This document shows positions 13,626 through 17,606 of a stretch of 17,606 nt of DNA, piece by piece. Within the stretch, counting starts at the first letter, position 1. The number at the start of each line of letters is the position of its first letter. Position numbers and translations under genes: made by a program. Origin of the DNA: CAVQRB01 sp963715055 (GTDB lineage Bacteria; Pseudomonadota; Alphaproteobacteria; Rhodobacterales; Rhodobacteraceae); the NCBI GenBank assembly GCA_963715055.1, contig CAVQRB010000008.1, positions 1-17,606 on the forward strand, read 5' to 3'. A model generated the notes under the pieces. That model did no database searches and was not told the origin of the DNA. It worked only from the letters and a program-made list of their open reading frames with translations.

Positions 13626-14105
13626 CTACCCGCCGAAATGAAGGACACAAATCAGGGTGAAGAGGCGGCGGGCGGTGTCGGTATCGACCTCGGCCTTGCC
13701 TTCGAGGCGTTCCTGCAGCACCCGGCTGCCTTCGTTGTGGATACCGCGGCGGGCCATGTCGATGGTCTCGATCTGCGACGGCGGCAGTTTCTTCACTGCC
13801 TCGAAATAGCTTTCGCAGATATGGAAGTAATCCTTCACGACCTGCCGGAACGGGCCGAGCGAGAGGTGGAACTCTGCGGCTTTCTCATCGTTTTCGGTGG
13901 TCACATCGAAAACCAGGCGTTTGTCTCGGATCGCCAGCGCCACATGGTAGGGCCCCTGCGGCATTGGCCGTCCGTCCCGCGCCGGCAGGATGAAGGTGTT
14001 GTCTTCGAGCAGGTCGAACATGGCCACGCGGCGCTCCTGTTCGATTTCAGGCGTCGGGGGCGGCAGACCGGAATCGTCTAGCTCGATTTTGGAGATGCGG
14101 GACAT
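13626..14105 (-). CDS. UPF0262 family protein
   Basis: A 159-aa conserved alphaproteobacterial protein of unknown function. Recognised by the start MSRISKIELDD, the block PPPTPEIEQERRVAMFDLLE, FHLSLGPFRQVVKDYFHICE, SQIETIDMARRGIHNEGSRV and the C-terminus ICVLHFGG. Length and start agree with the family. It sits 66 bp downstream of hisD and abuts the phosphatase gene. The neighbourhood is conserved but gives no clear functional clue. Confidence 0.9.
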   Translation of the reverse strand: MSRISKIELDDSGLPPPTPEIEQERRVAMFDLLEDNTFILPARDGRPMPQGPYHVALAIRDKRLVFDVTTENDEKAAEFHLSLGPFRQVVKDYFHICESYFEAVKKLPPSQIETIDMARRGIHNEGSRVLQERLEGKAEVDTDTARRLFTLICVLHFGG

Positions 14106-14171
14106 GGGCAGACTTCTCAGGAACTCGGGTACGCAGACTGACTAGCGCAGGAGCAGGGGGAAGGGCAATGA

Positions 14172-15488
14172 TCAAGCCTGCCCGGGTCCGTTGTTGAGAT
14201 GGCGCAGGCGGGCGGTCACGGAGAGGCCATGCGCCTCGAGGCTCTCGCTGCGCGCCAGCGTTTCCGCCGCGGGGCCGATCTGTCGCAGGGCCGCGGGCGT
14301 CATCCGCGCGAGGGTCGTGCGCTTCATGAAGTCGAGCACGGAAAGCCCCGACGAGAAACGGGCGGACCGGGCTGTGGGCAGCACATGGTTCGGCCCGCCC
14401 ACGTAGTCGCCTATGGCTTCCGGCGTCCATTGTCCAAGGAAGATCGCGCCGGCATGGGTGATCTGCGCGCCGAGCGCCTCCGGATCGGCGACGCAAAGCT
14501 CCAGATGTTCGGGGGCGATCCTGTCCGACAGGGCTGCGGCAGTGGCGAGGTCCGGAACCGTGATGATCGCGCCGTAATCGCGCCAGCTTGCGCCTGCTAT
14601 GGCGCGCCGCTCGAGCGTTTCGAGACGTGTTGCCACGGCCTCCGCCACCGCCTGGCCGAAGGGCGCACTGGTGGTGATCAGGATCGATTGCGCGCTTTGG
14701 TCATGTTCCGCCTGGCTGAGCAGGTCGAGCGCGATCCAGTCCGGATCATTTTCGGCATCCGCGATGACGAGGATCTCCGAGGGTCCGGCGATCATGTCGA
14801 TGCCGACCTTGCCGAATACCCGGCGCTTGGCGGCGGCGACATAGGCATTTCCGGGTCCGGTTATCTTGTCGACCGGCGCGATGGTTTCGGTGCCATAGGC
14901 CAGCGCCGCGATCGCCTGCGCGCCGCCGATGCGGTAGATCTCGTCCACACCGGCAAGCCTGGCCGCCGCCAGGACCAGAGGGTTCAGCACCCCATCCGGC
15001 GCGGGAACCACCATCGCAAGGCGGCTGACGCCTGCGACCTTGGCCGGCACCGCGTTCATCAGGACCGAGGAGGGATAGGAGGCGAGCCCGCCCGGCACAT
15101 AGAGCCCGGCGGCACTGACCGGCGTCCAGCGCCAGCCAAGCACAGCCCCGGTCTCGTCCGTCCAGGAGGCATCCTGTGGCCGCTGGCGTTCGTGATAGGC
15201 CCGGATACGCTCCGCCGCGAGCCTCAAGGCGTCAAACTGATCTGCCGGAACCGAAGACGCTGCCTCGTCGATCTCGGCCTGTGAGATGCGCAGCGTGGCC
15301 GGCGTCAGCGTGAGGCGGTCGAAGCGCGCGGTGAGATCGATCAGCGCCGCATCGCCGCGCGCGCGCACGTCGGCGATGATCCCGGCCACGGTCTCGTCCA
15401 CGTCGGGGCTGTCCTCGCGCTTGGCGGTGAGCAGGTTCTGGAAGGCGGTCTCGAAAGCCGGGTCGCTGGCGTTCAGAAAGACTGGCAT
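14172..15488 (-). CDS. hisD: Histidinol dehydrogenase
   Basis: 438 aa. Catalyses the last two steps of histidine synthesis, oxidising L-histidinol to histidinal and then to histidine with NAD+. Zinc ligands match the E. coli enzyme: Gln259 and His262 (LLSQAEHDQS), Asp361 (AIGDYVGGPNHVL) and His420 (EAHGL). The catalytic Glu327-His328 lie in RIAPEHLEL. Also visible is the NAD-binding region around AGLYVPGGLASYPSSVLMNA. ATG 15488 (MPVFLNASDP) fits the family start better than the upstream GTG/ATG codons to 15518. It lies 72 bp after the DUF2948 gene and 66 bp before UPF0262 in the same orientation, far from other his genes as usual in this group. Confidence 0.95.
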   Translation of the reverse strand: MPVFLNASDPAFETAFQNLLTAKREDSPDVDETVAGIIADVRARGDAALIDLTARFDRLTLTPATLRISQAEIDEAASSVPADQFDALRLAAERIRAYHERQRPQDASWTDETGAVLGWRWTPVSAAGLYVPGGLASYPSSVLMNAVPAKVAGVSRLAMVVPAPDGVLNPLVLAAARLAGVDEIYRIGGAQAIAALAYGTETIAPVDKITGPGNAYVAAAKRRVFGKVGIDMIAGPSEILVIADAENDPDWIALDLLSQAEHDQSAQSILITTSAPFGQAVAEAVATRLETLERRAIAGASWRDYGAIITVPDLATAAALSDRIAPEHLELCVADPEALGAQITHAGAIFLGQWTPEAIGDYVGGPNHVLPTARSARFSSGLSVLDFMKRTTLARMTPAALRQIGPAAETLARSESLEAHGLSVTARLRHLNNGPGQA

Positions 15489-15560
15489 GGTGCGGTCCTC
15501 GGGAGTGGCCGGAGACATGTCATTTGCCTCCGGCGGGGATATTTCGAGCCAAAAGAAGTG

Positions 15561-16028
15561 TCAGGCCGGATGATCCGGTGCCTTGCCCGAAGGCGCGACA
15601 TAGGGCTTCGTCACGTCTTTCAAGGTGGCTTCCAACGCTTCGACCGTCAGGCGGATCGCGCCATCCCCGGCGAGGGTGAGCAGGACGTGACCTGCCGGCG
15701 CCTCGGTGGGCTCGAAGCTGATCGACAGTAGTGACAGCACCGTACCCGGATCCTTGCGATCGATCCCGTTCGTGGCCACCTGACTGACCAGATCAAAGCT
15801 CAGCAAGGATTGCACCCGCTCGGGTGAGGCCGCGCGCCGGGCACCTTCTTCCCAGCGAAAGCGGTTCAGGAGCAGTGCGAAGCGACCTGTCTTGCGATCC
15901 CATTTCATTTCGGTCGCCGGAAAGACAGCGTCTTGCGTCAGTGCGGACAGAACAAGCAGGTCGTCGCCATCCAAAGCGCCGAGGTTGACCGGGCCGTCGC
16001 GTCCGTCTTCAAATCGTGCGTCGGTCAT
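15561..16028 (-). CDS. DUF2948 family protein
   Basis: A 155-aa protein, MTDARFEDGRDGPVNLGALD at the start, then DDLLVLSALTQDAVFPATEM, KWDRKTGRFALLLNRFRWEE and a C-terminal DGAIRLTVEALEATLKDVTK. This is the alphaproteobacterial DUF2948 family, almost always next to murA and hisD; function unknown. ATG 16028 overlaps the murA stop by 4 bp (ATGA, 16025-16028), showing translational coupling. A long upstream extension of the frame (to 16343) is inside murA and is not used. Confidence 0.9.
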   Translation of the reverse strand: MTDARFEDGRDGPVNLGALDGDDLLVLSALTQDAVFPATEMKWDRKTGRFALLLNRFRWEEGARRAASPERVQSLLSFDLVSQVATNGIDRKDPGTVLSLLSISFEPTEAPAGHVLLTLAGDGAIRLTVEALEATLKDVTKPYVAPSGKAPDHPA

Positions 16029-17293
16029 TGCTCTGTTATCCGTTCTATATTGGCGCCGACACCGGAGAGCTTGGCCACGACATGTTCGTAGCCGCGATCG
16101 AGATGATAGACGCGGGACACTCTGGTTTCGCCTTCCGCCGCAAGCCCGGCAAGGATCAGAGAGACCGAGGCCCGCAAATCCGTGGCCATGACCGGAGCAC
16201 CTCTCAGTTTCTTCACGCCCTTGACGGTTGCGGTGCCGCCATGGACGTCGATGTTGGCACCCATCCGCATGAGTTCCGGTGCGTGCATGAAGCGGTTCTC
16301 GAAGATTTTTTCTTCCAGATGCGAAGTACCTGCGGCAGTGCAAAGAAGCGCCATCATCTGGGCCTGAAGATCGGTGGGAAAGCCGGGGAAAGGGGCGGTG
16401 GTGACATCCACGGCCCGAATGTCGCCGTTCTTGCGCGCGACCACGAGACCCTTCTCGGTTTCCCGGACCGACACACCGGCTGCATCGAGTTTCTCGCAGA
16501 AGGCCTCAAGCAGGGCGATGCGACCACCAAGAAGTTCGACCTCACCGCCGCAGATCGCGGGCGCCAGCATATAGGTTCCCAGTTCGATGCGATCGGTGAC
16601 CACCGTATGGGTGGCGCCGCCCAAGCGGTCGACCCCTTCGATGGTCATTACGGAGGTGCCTTCGCCCTCGATCCTCGCGCCCATGGCCCGCAGGCAGCGT
16701 GCCAGATCCACGATTTCGGGCTCGCGTGCGGCATTCTTCAGCACCGTTGTGCCCTTGGCCAGGGTGGCGGCCATCAGCGCGTTTTCGGTAGCGCCCACGG
16801 AAGCGAAATCAAACGCGACCTGCCCGCCTTTCAGACCGTTTTTTGCGGTGGCGTGGACATAGCCGTCCCTGAGGTCGAGCGTGGCCCCCATGGCTTCGAG
16901 CGCCTTGAGGTGCAGATCGACCGGGCGTGCGCCGATCGCACATCCGCCCGGGAGCGAGACCACCGCCTCTCCGAAGCGCGCCAGCAGCGGGCCGAGCACG
17001 AGGATCGAGGCGCGCATTTTGCGCACGATGTCGTAGTGTGCCATCCTGTTGTGGATGTCGTGGCTGGACATCGCCAGCACCTGACCGCCTTGCAACGAGG
17101 TCACCTCCGCCCCGAGCGACTGCAGCAGTTGCGTCATGGTGCGGATGTCCGAGAGCCGCGGCGCGTTGATCAGGGTCAGGGGCTCTTCGGAGAGAAGTGT
17201 CGCGGGCATGAGGGTGAGGCAGGCATTTTTTGCGCCCGCGATCGGAATTTGACCGCTGAGCGCGCCGCCGCCTTTGACAAGAATGGAATCCAT
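16025..17293 (-). CDS. murA: UDP-N-acetylglucosamine 1-carboxyvinyltransferase
   Basis: 422 aa. Transfers enolpyruvate from PEP to UDP-GlcNAc, the first committed step of peptidoglycan synthesis, in the cytoplasm. The EPSP-synthase-like fold is shown by the start MDSILVKGGGALSGQIPIAG with Lys22 (AKNAC), the catalytic Cys118 in SLPGGCAIGARPVDLH (fosfomycin target, equivalent to E. coli Cys115), the general-base region PFPGFPTDLQAQ, and the C-terminal GETRVSRVYHLDRGYE. ATG 17293 follows the 59-aa gene by 4 bp. An upstream in-frame start at 17392 would overlap that gene and is rejected. The Cys at the active site, not Asp, implies fosfomycin sensitivity of the enzyme itself. Confidence 0.96.
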   Translation of the reverse strand: MDSILVKGGGALSGQIPIAGAKNACLTLMPATLLSEEPLTLINAPRLSDIRTMTQLLQSLGAEVTSLQGGQVLAMSSHDIHNRMAHYDIVRKMRASILVLGPLLARFGEAVVSLPGGCAIGARPVDLHLKALEAMGATLDLRDGYVHATAKNGLKGGQVAFDFASVGATENALMAATLAKGTTVLKNAAREPEIVDLARCLRAMGARIEGEGTSVMTIEGVDRLGGATHTVVTDRIELGTYMLAPAICGGEVELLGGRIALLEAFCEKLDAAGVSVRETEKGLVVARKNGDIRAVDVTTAPFPGFPTDLQAQMMALLCTAAGTSHLEEKIFENRFMHAPELMRMGANIDVHGGTATVKGVKKLRGAPVMATDLRASVSLILAGLAAEGETRVSRVYHLDRGYEHVVAKLSGVGANIERITEQ

Positions 17294-17297
17294 CGCC

Positions 17298-17477
17298 TCA
17301 ATCGTCCTTTTTCTGCCCGGATGCTTCCGGTTCGCTGCTCGTTCCCGCCCGCCCCGGCAGGCGTGCGCGGCTTTGTGCCTTGCGCTTGGCAAGGTTCGCC
17401 TTCAGCGCAGCCTTGAGGCGATCTTCGCGCCGATCGGACCCTTTGGCGGGAGAATTCGAGCCGGGTTTGTCTGTCAT
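17298..17477 (-). CDS. 59-aa basic protein upstream of murA
   Basis: ATG 17477 to TGA 17298: MTDKPGSNSPAKGSDRREDR, then LKAALKANLAKRKAQSRARL, then PGRAGTSSEPEASGQKKDD. A strongly basic central helix (residues 20-41) is flanked by disordered ends, suggesting nucleic-acid or ribosome contact, but no function is known to me. Similar short proteins ending or centred on LKAALKANxAKRKAQ precede murA in Rhodobacterales. The 4-bp gap to murA and the shared strand support a real gene that heads the operon. Confidence 0.75.
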   Translation of the reverse strand: MTDKPGSNSPAKGSDRREDRLKAALKANLAKRKAQSRARLPGRAGTSSEPEASGQKKDD

Positions 17478-17520
17478 TGCGCCTGTCTACCTCAGGGTGC
17501 GGGGAGCGTCCAGATTGGGC

Positions 17521-17549
17521 TTGCGCCGCTGAGGAATTACGACTAATCA
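17521..17549 (+). promoter_or_regulatory. Probable sigma70-type promoter of the tRNA-Thr gene
   Basis: TTGCGC (17521-17526) and TAATCA (17544-17549) are separated by exactly 17 bases and end 14 bases before the first tRNA base. This is a normal distance for a stable-RNA promoter. It is divergent from the murA operon. Confidence 0.45.
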
Positions 17550-17563
17550 CCCGCCACACCGGC

Positions 17564-17606
17564 GCTGCTGTAGCTCAGAGGTAGAGCACTCCCTTGGTAA
17601 GGGAGA
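17564..17606 (+). tRNA. tRNA-Thr (anticodon GGT), 5' part, cut by window end
   Basis: Acceptor strand GCTGCTG, TA, D-stem GCTC/GAGC around AGAGGTA, anticodon stem CTCCC/GGGAG and loop TTGGTAA, giving anticodon GGT (threonine). The variable region, T-arm and acceptor 3' strand are outside the window. Confidence 0.93.

Noticed and set aside
14199..15284. 361-codon plus-strand frame opposite hisD
   Set aside because: Antisense shadow with no domain-like pattern; hisD has exact zinc ligands and length.

Overview
The window looks like a piece of an alphaproteobacterial chromosome, most likely family Rhodobacteraceae/Roseobacteraceae. The evidence is the gene run murA, DUF2948, hisD, UPF0262, low-molecular-weight phosphatase, together with a Hint_2-type protein, a Porin_4-type porin and a VPLPA-type C-terminal sorting signal. 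These families and this order are characteristic of that group. I assigned everything by reading translations; no database search was run.

The window has two halves of different character. Positions 1 to about 9140 are accessory and decaying. They contain an IS3-type transposase wreck with three short palindromic insertions (1-759), a low-GC VPLPA-CTERM protein, a promoter-bearing zinc-ribbon gene with two in-frame stops, and a small-gene cluster built around a thrice-repeated junction (2579-3892: two copies of a gene tail, two copies of an HGGxxG-like gene, a lipoprotein and a small membrane protein). These are followed by a second, nearly complete IS3 element (4284-5636) whose transposase is broken by another 41-bp insertion. 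Next comes lepA, a housekeeping gene that is intact except for a frameshifted C-terminal tail. Last is a long, multiply frameshifted Rhodobacterales hypothetical gene (7698-9143).

Positions 9341-17606 are orderly, with intact genes. On the plus strand are a Hint-domain protein, an outer-membrane porin and a small lipoprotein. On the minus strand is a compact likely operon: a 59-aa basic protein, murA (peptidoglycan precursor synthesis), DUF2948, hisD (histidine synthesis), UPF0262, a LMW-PTP-like phosphatase, an NTF2/SnoaL-like protein and a GNAT acetyltransferase. Intergenic gaps run from a 4-bp overlap to about 70 bp. A tRNA-Thr(GGT) gene with a plausible sigma70-type promoter runs off the right end.

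No defence island, CRISPR array, prophage structural module or biosynthetic cluster is visible. The strongest unexplained signal is a set of about 40-bp hairpin-forming elements inside transposase genes. Two copies in one gene differ by a paired change in the stem. The second is the repeated gene-junction cassette, in which unrelated small genes sit between copies of the same junction of about 20 bp.
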